Origin: an uncultured Micrococcus sp.
GTDB lineage: Bacteria; Actinomycetota; Actinomycetes; Actinomycetales; Micrococcaceae
DNA: 12,096 nt
NCBI GenBank assembly: GCA_946222435.1
Contig: CAMIOJ010000033.1
Span: 1-12,096, forward strand
Direction of reading: 5' to 3'
Shown: one piece after another, positions 1 through 6,384 of the stretch
Numbering within the stretch: the first letter of the stretch is position 1
Layout: the number at the start of each line of letters is the position of its first letter
Made by a program: the position numbers and the translations under genes
The notes under the pieces: generated by a model
Seen by the model: the letters and a program-made list of their open reading frames with translations, nothing else
Databases searched by the model: none
What the model was told of the DNA's origin: nothing

Positions 1-966
1 GCCCCCGGCGCCCCGGCACCGGACCAGGACACCCCGATGCCGGCCTACAACCCGGGCCCCCTGGTCCCGGACGTCGAGCCCTCGATCCCGGTGTTCGCCC
101 GCCCGGAGTCCGAGCTGCGCGCGGAGTTCGCCGCCCGCTTCGGCAACACCCGCCCGCAGGGCTTCGACCGTCCATCCGCGGAGGACTCCCACCCGGACAC
201 CCCTGACGCCGACCCGGCCGGCCCGTCCTCGGGAGAGCCCAGCCACGACGACTCCCCGAACCCCGGCGTCCCCGCGCCGGACCACGACGACGCCGACGAC
301 GACTCGGCTGACGACCCACCGTCTGCCCGCGAGGCCGCGTTCGCGGCGGCCGCGGCGGGCAACGACCCGAAGGCTCTCGCGCAGCGTGGCGGCGGGCACC
401 CGGCCAGCTGGTTCGGCGCCCTGATGCAGCGGATGGCCGAGGGCGGCTCCGCCGAGCCCCCGGTGAACGAGGGACCCCGCGGTCCGGGCGGGGACAACGG
501 CCCGGCTGCCGACGGCGGTCCGGACGGTCCCGGAGGTTCGGGCGGATCCGGCGAGGACAACGGCCCCGGTGAGCCCGGACCGTTCCCCGACTCCGGCGGA
601 CCGGGCGGACCGGGCGCAGCAACCCCTGTCGCGCCCTCTCCGCCCGACGGCGGCCGACCCAGCGCCTCCGACCTGTCCCGCCCGCGCGGCGGGGAGGCAG
701 GCGGAGGCGCAGAGCCGTCGTCGGGAGGCGCGAAGCCGGCCCTGGACCCGAGGGCTGCCGCCGTCCAGGCCGCACGAGAGGCCGCCCGCGGCCGCGGACC
801 CCGCCCCGAGCAGACCCCGCAGGCCGCGGCCAGGCCCTCCGTATCCTGGGAGGACGAGGTGGCCAGCGACGACGACATCCCCCTCGAGGAGTCCGGCCTC
901 GTCGGCCGGGCCGTCGTGGAGCGGGTCCTCGGGGCCCGCCTCATCGAGGAGCTCCCGAACAGCTGA
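1..966 (+). CDS. dnaX: DNA polymerase III subunit gamma/tau, C-terminal part (partial)
   Basis: The frame is open from base 1 to the TGA at 964-966, so this is the 3' end of a gene that starts outside the window. The visible 321 residues lack the AAA+ ATPase core. They form a low-complexity linker rich in Pro, Gly, Asp and Ala, with Gly/Pro/Asp repeats at about 460-610. The last 40 residues look conserved: an acidic stretch (SWEDEVASDDD), then ESGLVGRAVVERVLGARLIE. As I recall them, actinobacterial DnaX tails end in a similar VVERVLGGxxIEE-like segment, and recR directly downstream supports the call because dnaX-recR is a classic neighbourhood. The small gene ybaB that often lies between them is absent. 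In the family, DnaX is the clamp-loader subunit that organises the replisome. The call rests on the tail and on synteny, so another disordered protein cannot be fully excluded. Confidence 0.75.
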   Translation, partial: APGAPAPDQDTPMPAYNPGPLVPDVEPSIPVFARPESELRAEFAARFGNTRPQGFDRPSAEDSHPDTPDADPAGPSSGEPSHDDSPNPGVPAPDHDDADDDSADDPPSAREAAFAAAAAGNDPKALAQRGGGHPASWFGALMQRMAEGGSAEPPVNEGPRGPGGDNGPAADGGPDGPGGSGGSGEDNGPGEPGPFPDSGGPGGPGAATPVAPSPPDGGRPSASDLSRPRGGEAGGGAEPSSGGAKPALDPRAAAVQAAREAARGRGPRPEQTPQAAARPSVSWEDEVASDDDIPLEESGLVGRAVVERVLGARLIEELPNS

Positions 967-1046
967 CCCGCCCGCCCCGGACCGCCGGGGACGGCCGGAG
1001 ACCCGCGGCGCACACCCCACAGCGCCGCAGAAAGCCCAGGTGACAC

Positions 1047-1646
1047 GTGTACGAGGGTGCCGTCCAGGACCTCATCGACGAGCTCGGCCGACTGCCGGGC
1101 ATCGGCCCGAAGTCCGCACAGCGCATCGCCTTCCACATCATGGAGGCCGAGTCCGAGGACATGCTGCGCCTGTCCGACGCCATCCGCACCGTCAAGGAGA
1201 AGGTGACGCTCTGCGAGCTCTGCTTCAACGTCTCGGAGCTGGACCGCTGCGCCATCTGCCGTGATGACAAGCGGGACGCGTCCCTGCTCTGCGTGGTGGA
1301 GGAGTCGCAGGACGTGATGGCGATCGAGCGCACCCGCGCCTACCGCGGCCGCTATCACGTGCTCGGCGGCTCCATCAATCCGATCGCCGGCATCGGGCCG
1401 GAACAGCTGCACGTGCGCGAGCTGCTCACCCGCCTCCAGGACGACGTGGTCCAGGAGGTCATCCTCGCCACCGACCCGAACCTCGAGGGCGAGGCCACCG
1501 CCACCTACCTGGGCCGCATGCTCGGCGCCACCGGCATCCGCGTCACCCGCCTCGCTTCCGGCCTGCCCGTAGGCGGAGACCTGGAGTACGCGGACGAGGT
1601 CACCCTCGGGCGGGCCTTCGAGGGACGTCGCCTCCTCAACGGCTGA
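1047..1646 (+). CDS. recR: Recombination mediator protein RecR
   Basis: RecR works with RecF and RecO to load RecA on gapped single-stranded DNA in the cytoplasm. The 199-residue length is standard. Features in order: a helix-hairpin-helix at 13-31 (LPGIGPKSAQRIAF), a four-cysteine zinc finger (C56, C59, C68, C71), a Toprim domain from about 80 with VVEESQD at 83-89 and TDPNLEGEATA at 142-152, and the C-terminal SGLPVGGDLEYADEVTLGRA motif at 171-190. All family landmarks are intact. The start is GTG; AGGTGA at 1038-1043 matches the anti-Shine-Dalgarno sequence with 3-base spacing, and the protein then begins MYEGAVQDLIDELG as RecR proteins do. It follows dnaX by 80 bases on the same strand, so co-transcription is likely. 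Confidence 0.97.
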   Translation: MYEGAVQDLIDELGRLPGIGPKSAQRIAFHIMEAESEDMLRLSDAIRTVKEKVTLCELCFNVSELDRCAICRDDKRDASLLCVVEESQDVMAIERTRAYRGRYHVLGGSINPIAGIGPEQLHVRELLTRLQDDVVQEVILATDPNLEGEATATYLGRMLGATGIRVTRLASGLPVGGDLEYADEVTLGRAFEGRRLLNG

Positions 1647-1664
1647 CCCTCCCCCCACCACGAC

Positions 1665-1707
1665 GACGGCGCCCCGCCTCCTCCTTCCGAGGAACCGGGG
1701 CGCCGTC
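1665..1707. terminator. Bidirectional hairpin terminator between recR and the ABC permease
   Basis: A perfect 12-bp GC-rich stem pairs 1665-1676 (GACGGCGCCCCG) with 1696-1707, leaving a 19-base loop. It lies 18 bases after the recR stop and 41 bases beyond the end of the convergent permease gene, the expected place for a shared terminator. There is no U-tract on either side, as is common in GC-rich actinobacteria, so termination efficiency cannot be judged by eye. Confidence 0.7.
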
Positions 1708-1748
1708 TCGCCTGCGGCGGTGCTTCCGCGACGGGGGTGTCGGAGCTG

Positions 1749-2816
1749 TCAGGCCACCCGCAGACCGCGCGGCAGCCGCCCGGCCGGGGTACGCAGCCGC
1801 TGGTGCCCCCACACCATCAGGACGGCCACCAGGCCGGCCTGGACTGCGAGGCCCAGGGGCCACACCGGGGTGAGCCCGCCGCGCTCCACGAGCAGGTCCT
1901 CACCGGTGTCCCGTTCGATGCCGTCCACGCAGTCGGTGGTCTCCTCCGGGGACAGCTGGGTGGAGCGGGCACCGGAGGAGATCATCGTCATCACGGAGTC
2001 CTGCCCGGCATCCGGGTCCTCCACGAGCCGTGAGGCGGGAGCCACCGCGTCCGACATGAGCACGAACGGGTTCGGTGCGAGCGCCCAGCCGATGCGGCGC
2101 ATGTCCGAGACCTCGCGCTCCCGCAGGGGGCCGACGCACCTGCCCTGCTGACCCGGCTGCCAGTCCGGATCGTCCGTGTACCCGTAGTTCCAGTGGTTGG
2201 CCTGCACGGTGGTCTTGGTGAACTGGGTGCCCAGACCGAAGCCGATGACCGTGCCGATGCCCAGCAGGGCCACGAGCAGGTAGGTCACCACGACCGCGAA
2301 GAGGGTGCGGCCGCTGATGGCGGACACGGCCACGCCGAGCCCCGTGACCACCGCGAACTCCACCATCAGCACCAGGCAGGCCAGCAGCAGCATGGAGACG
2401 GGTAGCCGGCCGAACACGAGCGTCACGATCAGCCACGGCAGCGCCGCCAGCAGGAACGCGACCGACGGGATCCAGGCCGCGATCCACTTGCCGAGGATCA
2501 GCTGCCAGGTCCGCACCGGGGTCACCTGGACGATCGCCAGGGTGCCGCCGGCGTGGTCACCGGTGATGGCGTTGGCGGACAGCGCCGGGGAGACCAGCAG
2601 GGACAGCAGGAGCACGAAGAAGGCGACGAGGTCGAACATGAGCCGGCCGGACGCCTCCCGCTCCTCCGGGCCGGCACCGGACATGCCGAACAGGCCCAGC
2701 GCACCGAGGGTCACGAGGCCGGTTAGCACGAAGAAGACGGCCAGCATGATGTACCAGCCGCGCGAGCGCATCCGCTGGCGCAGCTCCATCCCCACCAGGG
2801 TTCCGACGAGGCTCAT
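1749..2816 (-). CDS. ABC-2 type transporter permease
   Basis: This 355-residue integral membrane protein is the channel half of a two-gene ABC transporter. Hydrophobic segments lie at about 21-44, 60-82, 113-136, 141-163, 172-197 and 318-337, giving about six membrane spans. Between spans 5 and 6 is a large polar loop (about 198-316), probably extracytoplasmic, containing two cysteines (C227 and C296). Residues 78-103 (ALSANAITGDHAGGTLAIVQVTPVR) resemble the 'E/D-x-x-x-G-T-L' coupling region of ABC-2 export permeases. The frame is open further upstream, but the start chosen is the ATG at 2816-2814: it overlaps the ATPase stop as ATGA and follows a strong ribosome binding site (GGAAGGGAGG, 5 bases before the ATG). 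Translation is therefore probably coupled to the ATPase. The substrate is unknown; the arrangement suggests export. Confidence 0.88.
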   Translation of the reverse strand: MSLVGTLVGMELRQRMRSRGWYIMLAVFFVLTGLVTLGALGLFGMSGAGPEEREASGRLMFDLVAFFVLLLSLLVSPALSANAITGDHAGGTLAIVQVTPVRTWQLILGKWIAAWIPSVAFLLAALPWLIVTLVFGRLPVSMLLLACLVLMVEFAVVTGLGVAVSAISGRTLFAVVVTYLLVALLGIGTVIGFGLGTQFTKTTVQANHWNYGYTDDPDWQPGQQGRCVGPLREREVSDMRRIGWALAPNPFVLMSDAVAPASRLVEDPDAGQDSVMTMISSGARSTQLSPEETTDCVDGIERDTGEDLLVERGGLTPVWPLGLAVQAGLVAVLMVWGHQRLRTPAGRLPRGLRVA

Positions 2817-3868
2817 GCGGTCCTCCCTTCCTGCGGGGCGGCGGACGGCGTCGCGCCGCCCCCGCCGTGCGCCGGACCCGCGGCGGCGTCGGGCCCGGGA
2901 CGTTCCATGGCGAGGTAGGCGTCCTCGAGGCGGGAGCCCTCCTCTGCGAAGTGGGCTACCGGCACACCGGCCCCCACCAGCTCGGCCAGCAGCCGCGCGG
3001 CCGCCTGGCGGCCGGAGACGGAGACGACCACGCCCGTGCGCTGGCGCCCGGTGCCGTGCGTATAGGGGACGCCACGCTGCTCGAGGGCTCGGGTCAGCGC
3101 AGCCCCCTGCGCGCGGTTCGGGCTGGCGATGCGGTAGCGCAGCTCGCGGTCCGCGGCGTCGTCCAGCTCGGAGACCGAGACGGTCCTGCCGTCCCGCACG
3201 ATGACCGCGCGGTCCGACATCTCCTCGAGCTCCGCGAGCACGTGGGAGGAGACCAGCACTGCCGTTCCGTCCGCGGCCATCTGCCGCACGTCGTCCCGCA
3301 GCCGCATGCGGGAGCCCGGGTCCAGGCCGTTGGCCGGCTCGTCCAACAGGAGCACCGACGGCCGGTGGACGGTGGCGCGGGCCAGGGACAACCGCTGCTG
3401 CTGGCCCCGCGAGAGCACGCGGGCCGGGCGCTTGGCGAACTCGGTGAGCTGCACCCACTCGAGCTGCTCGGTGGCCCGCGCGTCGGCCTCAGCCGCGGAC
3501 ATGCCGTAGAGCCGCCCCATGGTCCCCAGGATCTCCAGGCAGGTCAGGGACTCCCAGACGCCCAGGGTGTCCGGCATCCAGCCGATCCTGCGGCGGGCCT
3601 CCTGCGGGTCCCGCATCGCATCGATCCCGTCCACCGTCACGAATCCGGTGTCCGGCCGCAGCAGGGTGGCCAGGATGAGCATGAGCGTCGTCTTGCCCGA
3701 GCCGTTCGGTCCCACGAGTGCGGTGACCTTCCCCGGGTGCACGGAGAGGGACATGTCCTGCACGGCCCTCACGTCCCCGAAGGACCGCGACAGGCCGTGG
3801 GCGTCGATGCCTCCGGGCTCCCGACGCGGCGGGACCTCCGGGATCGAGGCCGAGGTGGTCTGCGTCAT
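2813..3868 (-). CDS. ABC transporter ATP-binding protein
   Basis: The 351-residue nucleotide-binding subunit powers the adjoining permease. Visible motifs are Walker A GPNGSGKT (53-60), signature LSRGQQQRLSLARA (152-165), Walker B VLLLDEPANGLDP (172-184) and the H-loop SSH (207-209). At the Q-loop position there is Asp (IGWMPDTLG, D100), a substitution I recall from CcmA-like exporter ATPases. After the core (about 22-235) comes a roughly 90-residue C-terminal domain, and then a Gly/Ala/Pro-rich tail from 326. The ATG at 3868-3866 was chosen because the protein then begins just before the ABC core. A longer open frame runs up to 4096 but would read through the tandem repeats of the divergent control region. 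GAGGG lies only one base before the ATG, so this start is less certain than the gene. The permease overlaps its stop codon by 4 bases. Confidence 0.9.
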   Translation of the reverse strand: MTQTTSASIPEVPPRREPGGIDAHGLSRSFGDVRAVQDMSLSVHPGKVTALVGPNGSGKTTLMLILATLLRPDTGFVTVDGIDAMRDPQEARRRIGWMPDTLGVWESLTCLEILGTMGRLYGMSAAEADARATEQLEWVQLTEFAKRPARVLSRGQQQRLSLARATVHRPSVLLLDEPANGLDPGSRMRLRDDVRQMAADGTAVLVSSHVLAELEEMSDRAVIVRDGRTVSVSELDDAADRELRYRIASPNRAQGAALTRALEQRGVPYTHGTGRQRTGVVVSVSGRQAAARLLAELVGAGVPVAHFAEEGSRLEDAYLAMERPGPDAAAGPAHGGGGATPSAAPQEGRTA

Positions 3869-3905
3869 GCCCTCATCGTGGCAGGGGCCGTCCCCGGCCG
3901 CGTCC

Positions 3906-3921
3906 ACCTCAGGTATGAGAT
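3906..3921. promoter_or_regulatory. Imperfect palindrome near the ABC operon start
   Basis: ACCTCA-GGTA-TGAGAT has 6-base arms that pair at 5 of 6 positions. It lies 38-53 bases upstream of the ATPase ATG, where an operator would overlap the promoter. No clear -35/-10 pair is visible for this operon. Could be chance. Confidence 0.25.
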
Positions 3922-3922
3922 C

Positions 3923-3967
3923 GCCCCGCACGGCGCCGCCCCGCACGGCGCCGCCCCGCACGGCACC
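3923..3967. repeat. Three tandem copies of a 15-bp repeat
   Basis: The unit GCCCCGCACGGCGCC occurs at 3923-3937 and 3938-3952 without change, and at 3953-3967 with one change (G to A at 3965). Each unit contains or nearly contains GGCGCC. Because 15 is a multiple of three, the repeat adds no stop codons and extends open frames on both strands. It lies 55-99 bases upstream of the ABC ATPase start. Either a slippage product in non-coding DNA or a repeated protein-binding site; the sequence alone does not decide. Confidence 0.85.
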
Positions 3968-4047
3968 GCCGCGCGGAAGACCGGGGGCGCGGCCGTCGTC
4001 GGGACCCCGGCCGGGCGACCGGGGGCCGGCGGTGAGCCGCACCCGAG

Positions 4048-4066
4048 GTGTCCACCGGCTGGACAC
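4048..4066. promoter_or_regulatory. Perfect 19-bp palindrome, operator candidate upstream of aspartate kinase
   Basis: GTGTCCA-CCGGC-TGGACAC has perfect 7-base arms around a 5-base centre. A further half-site, GTCCAC, follows at 4071-4076. The shape fits a homodimeric helix-turn-helix regulator. If TACGAT at 4106-4111 is the -10, the centre (4057) falls about 60 bases before the transcription start, a position typical of activators. The regulator is not identifiable from the sequence. Confidence 0.5.
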
Positions 4067-4105
4067 ATGCGTCCACACATAGCGGAAGCCCCGCACTCCG
4101 ATGCC

Positions 4106-4111
4106 TACGAT
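4106..4111 (+). promoter_or_regulatory. Possible -10 element for aspartate kinase
   Basis: TACGAT fits the TANNNT pattern of actinobacterial -10 boxes. No good -35 lies 16-18 bases upstream, which would fit an activator-dependent promoter but equally a false match. Transcription would begin near 4118, leaving a leader of about 80 bases. Confidence 0.3.
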
Positions 4112-4197
4112 GTCCGCGAACGGTCCCGCCGCACGTCTCGGCGCGCCCCGCGACCGCTCCCGGCTTCACAGACCCCGACATCCAAGGGCAGGACACC

Positions 4198-5484
4198 ATG
4201 AGTCTGATCGTGCAGAAGTTCGGCGGCTCCTCCGTCTCGGACGCCGCCGGCATCCATCGTGTGGCCAAGCGCGTGGTCCAGACCCAGCGCGCCGGCCACC
4301 AGGTGTGCGTGGTGGTCTCCGCGATGGGTGACACCACGGACGAGCTCCTGGACCTCGCCGCCGAGCTCACCGACGACGCCCCCGCCCGCGAGATGGACAT
4401 CCTCCTCTCCGCCGGCGAGCGCATCTCCATGGCGCTGCTCGCCATGGCGATCCACGCCGAGGGATCCCAGGCCCGGTCCTACACCGGCTCCCAGGCAGGC
4501 ATGATGACGGACACCTCCTACGGCCGGGCCCGCATCGTCCAGGTGAACCCGGACCGCGTGAAGACCTCCCTGGATGCGGGCCAGGTGGCGATCGTCGCCG
4601 GCTTCCAGGGCATGAGCCCGGAGTCCAAGGACATCACCACCATGGGCCGCGGCGGCTCGGACACCACCGCCGTCGCACTGGCCGCCGCCCTGGACGCGGA
4701 CGTCTGCGAGATCTACACGGACGTGGACGGCGTCTACACCGCCGACCCCCGCGTGGTCCCCTCGGCCAAGAAGATCGACCGCATCTCCTCCGAGGAGATG
4801 CTCGAGATGGCCGCCTCCGGCTCCAAGATCCTGCACCTGCGCTCCGTGGAGTACGCCCGCCGCTTCGGCGTGCCGCTGCACGTGCGCTCCTCCTTCTCCC
4901 AGCACGAGGGGACCTGGGTGATCCCCGACCCCGAGGACACCATCACCATCAAGGAAGGCGAACCCATGGAACAGCCGATCGTCTCCGGCGTCGCCCACGA
5001 CCGCTCCGAGGCCAAGGTCACGATCGTCGGCGTCCCTGACATCCCGGGCAAGGCCGCCGAGATCTTCGCGGTGATCTCCCAGGCCAACGCCAACGTGGAC
5101 ATGATCGTCCAGAACGTCTCCCGCGCCGGCACCGGCCGCACGGACATCTCCTTCACCCTGCCGATCGTGGAGGGCAAGGAGGCCCGCGAGGCCCTGCGCG
5201 CGGCCCAGGAGCGCATCGGCTTCGAGGACATCGTCTACAACGACGCGATCGGCAAGCTGTCCCTGATCGGCGCCGGCATGCGCTCGAACCCGGGCATCTC
5301 CGCCACCTTCTTCGAGGCCCTCCACGGGGCCGGCGTGAACGTGGACATGATCTCCACCTCCGAGATCCGCATCTCCGTGGTCACCGGGGAGGACAAGCTG
5401 GACACCGCCGTGAAGGCGATCCACTCGGCCTTCGGCCTGGACACGGACGTGGAGGCCACGGTCTACGGCGGCACCGGCCGCTGA
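4198..5484 (+). CDS. lysC: Aspartate kinase (alpha subunit, full length)
   Basis: Aspartate kinase phosphorylates L-aspartate to aspartyl-4-phosphate, the first step towards lysine (and diaminopimelate for the cell wall), threonine, methionine and isoleucine. The 428 residues match the family length. The kinase domain shows VQKFGGSS (5-12), VVSAMGDTTDEL (39-50), TTMGRGGSDTTAVALAAAL (147-165), EIYTDVDGVYTADPR (171-185) and HLRSVEYARRFGVPLHVRSSF (213-233). Two ACT domains follow, about 267-340 and 350-425, with the VDMIVQNVS segment (300-308) that in Corynebacterium enzymes forms the lysine/threonine feedback site. The ATG at 4198 is chosen because AAGGGCAGGA ends 4 bases upstream and homologues begin MxLIVQKFGG; an in-frame extension to 4048 is rejected. 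The gene is also called ask. The usual downstream partner asd is missing: a convergent gene follows instead. Confidence 0.96.
   Translation: MSLIVQKFGGSSVSDAAGIHRVAKRVVQTQRAGHQVCVVVSAMGDTTDELLDLAAELTDDAPAREMDILLSAGERISMALLAMAIHAEGSQARSYTGSQAGMMTDTSYGRARIVQVNPDRVKTSLDAGQVAIVAGFQGMSPESKDITTMGRGGSDTTAVALAAALDADVCEIYTDVDGVYTADPRVVPSAKKIDRISSEEMLEMAASGSKILHLRSVEYARRFGVPLHVRSSFSQHEGTWVIPDPEDTITIKEGEPMEQPIVSGVAHDRSEAKVTIVGVPDIPGKAAEIFAVISQANANVDMIVQNVSRAGTGRTDISFTLPIVEGKEAREALRAAQERIGFEDIVYNDAIGKLSLIGAGMRSNPGISATFFEALHGAGVNVDMISTSEIRISVVTGEDKLDTAVKAIHSAFGLDTDVEATVYGGTGR
4966..5484 (+). CDS. Aspartate kinase beta subunit from an internal in-frame start
   Basis: Inside the aspartate kinase gene, codon 257 is ATG, preceded by a near-ideal ribosome binding site AAGGAAGG at 4951-4958 with 7-base spacing. 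Translation from there gives 172 residues beginning MEQPIVSGVAHDRSEAKVT, which is just the two ACT domains. Corynebacterium and Bacillus type aspartate kinases are known to make such a beta subunit from an in-frame internal start and to assemble as alpha2beta2; the length and start position here match the Corynebacterium case. It would bind the feedback effectors and has no kinase activity of its own. Expression here is inferred from the ribosome binding site and the family precedent. Confidence 0.75.
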   Translation: MEQPIVSGVAHDRSEAKVTIVGVPDIPGKAAEIFAVISQANANVDMIVQNVSRAGTGRTDISFTLPIVEGKEAREALRAAQERIGFEDIVYNDAIGKLSLIGAGMRSNPGISATFFEALHGAGVNVDMISTSEIRISVVTGEDKLDTAVKAIHSAFGLDTDVEATVYGGTGR

Positions 5485-5486
5485 GG

Positions 5487-5523
5487 CGGACCGGTCCCCG
5501 GACGCCGGACGGGGACCGGTCCG
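5487..5523 (+). terminator. Hairpin terminator after aspartate kinase
   Basis: A perfect 13-bp stem pairs 5487-5499 (CGGACCGGTCCCC) with 5511-5523, and one further G-C pair closes the 9-base loop. It starts 2 bases after the aspartate kinase stop. There is no U-tract. Confidence 0.75.
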
Positions 5524-5552
5524 GCGCGGGTCCGCAGTGCGGTGACCGCCCC

Positions 5553-5568
5553 AGGCGCGCCAGCGCCT
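5553..5568 (-). terminator. Small hairpin after the DUF1275 gene
   Basis: AGGCGC-GCCA-GCGCCT makes a 6-bp stem with a 4-base loop, 17 bases past the DUF1275 stop on the minus strand. Short, with no U-tract. The larger hairpin at 5487-5523 could also terminate this gene. Confidence 0.35.
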
Positions 5569-5585
5569 CCGGTGCGGTGCCGGGT

Positions 5586-6290
5586 TCAGGTGAGGTGCCG
5601 TCGTCGACGGGCGAAGAACAGGGACAGCGCGAGTGAGGCCACCGCGAACCAGAGGGCCTGGAGGCCGATCTGCAGGAAGGCGAACGCCCCGAGGATCGAC
5701 CCCGCCGCGATGGCCGCCCACAGCCCCAGGTACTGCAGCCAGAGTGTGCGGCTGCCGCCGGTCAGGGCGGAGACGAGGTGCTGCCCGGTCTTCACCAGGG
5801 TGACGGTCATGTAGGTCAGGCCCACCGTCACCTCTCCCCCACGGGTGAACGTGCCGTTCACCGCCCCCATGGCCGCCGCGACGACCGGCGGGACCACGAG
5901 GTCCGCCGCCTGCGCGACGGGGTGCGGAGCGTGGTCCGCCACGACGGCCAGGAGCGCGGGCACGACGACGATGCCGAGCGTGAGGGCCACGGCGGCCAGC
6001 TGCGGGCCGTCCTCCGGCGCCCCGTGCCAGCGACGGCGCCGCCACAGCACCGCCGAGGACAGCATCACCCCCAGTACGAAGGCCGCCACCAGGCCCATGG
6101 CCTTCGCCCAGCCCTCCACGAGCCCCTCCGCCAGGTCCGCCCCGGCACGCGTGGAGTTGCCGGACATGAAGGACACGAAGTAGCCGCCCAGGTGGATGAA
6201 CGCCAGCCCGTCCACGAAGCCGGCCACCCCCGTCAGGCTCGCCGCGAACAGGCCCTGACGGCGCGTGAACGGGGCGGCGGGGGCGGGCAC
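5586..6290 (-). CDS. DUF1275 (YoaK family) membrane protein
   Basis: This is a 234-residue inner-membrane protein of the DUF1275/YoaK family, whose biochemical role is not established to my knowledge. Hydrophobic segments at about 12-32, 62-82, 98-118, 131-145, 184-205 and 209-227 suggest six spans. The family block GFVDGLAFIHLGGYFVSFMSGNS lies at 24-46 and the second conserved region, VNGTFTRGGEVTVGLTYMTVTLVKTGQHL, at 144-172. The end is the basic tail ARRRRHLT. The frame is open up to a GTG at 6398, but that codon lies inside the protease terminator hairpin. I chose the GTG at 6290-6288, which starts the protein shortly before the conserved region and lies about 16 bases after a likely transcription start. 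Neither start has a clear ribosome binding site. The gene is monocistronic and convergent with aspartate kinase. Confidence 0.85.
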   Translation of the reverse strand: MPAPAAPFTRRQGLFAASLTGVAGFVDGLAFIHLGGYFVSFMSGNSTRAGADLAEGLVEGWAKAMGLVAAFVLGVMLSSAVLWRRRRWHGAPEDGPQLAAVALTLGIVVVPALLAVVADHAPHPVAQAADLVVPPVVAAAMGAVNGTFTRGGEVTVGLTYMTVTLVKTGQHLVSALTGGSRTLWLQYLGLWAAIAAGSILGAFAFLQIGLQALWFAVASLALSLFFARRRRHLT

Positions 6291-6312
6291 GGCATGGGAG
6301 GGCTTGGTGAGG

Positions 6313-6318
6313 ATTCTA
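6313..6318 (-). promoter_or_regulatory. Likely -10 element for the DUF1275 gene
   Basis: The minus strand reads TAGAAT, one change from TATAAT. No good -35 is visible (GAAGAA at 17 bases). Transcription would begin near 6306, giving a leader of roughly 16 bases to the GTG at 6290 and excluding the upstream GTG at 6398. Confidence 0.4.
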
Positions 6319-6384
6319 GGAACCTCCCGGACCCGTTCTTCTCCCGTGGAGCCGGATGACCCGCCGCCCGCTCCAGGGGACGCA

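Larger units (their letters stand above)
3869..4197. other. Divergent control region between the ABC operon and aspartate kinase
   Basis: This 329-bp stretch separates two genes that point away from each other, so it should hold both promoters. It contains an imperfect palindrome at 3906-3921, three 15-bp tandem repeats at 3923-3967, a perfect 19-bp palindrome at 4048-4066, a possible -10 (TACGAT) for aspartate kinase at 4106-4111, and a ribosome binding site at 4184-4193. Both neighbouring genes have open in-frame extensions into the region, but neither looks like coding sequence. A 44-codon frame from 4067 that overlaps the aspartate kinase start is discussed as a finding. Confidence 0.7.

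Noticed and set aside
45..1661. Long minus-strand frame opposite dnaX and recR
   Set aside because: Composition-driven antisense frame in GC-rich DNA; RecR on the plus strand has every family motif.
3869..4096. N-terminal extension of the ABC ATPase to 4096
   Set aside because: It would translate the 15-bp tandem repeats into AVRGG-type repeats and run through the divergent control region; the ATG at 3868 begins just before the conserved domain.
4048..4197. N-terminal extension of aspartate kinase from a GTG at 4048
   Set aside because: That GTG lies in the palindrome, has no ribosome binding site and would add 50 non-conserved residues; the ATG at 4198 has a good ribosome binding site and the family N-terminus.
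2867..4201. Long plus-strand frame opposite the ABC ATPase
   Set aside because: Antisense to a gene with all ATP-binding motifs intact. Only its last 44 codons, which overlap the aspartate kinase start, were kept as a low-interest finding.
4105..6045. Long minus-strand frame opposite aspartate kinase running into the DUF1275 region
   Set aside because: Low-complexity Gly/Val/Asp/His-rich translation without recognisable domains; aspartate kinase on the plus strand is unmistakable.
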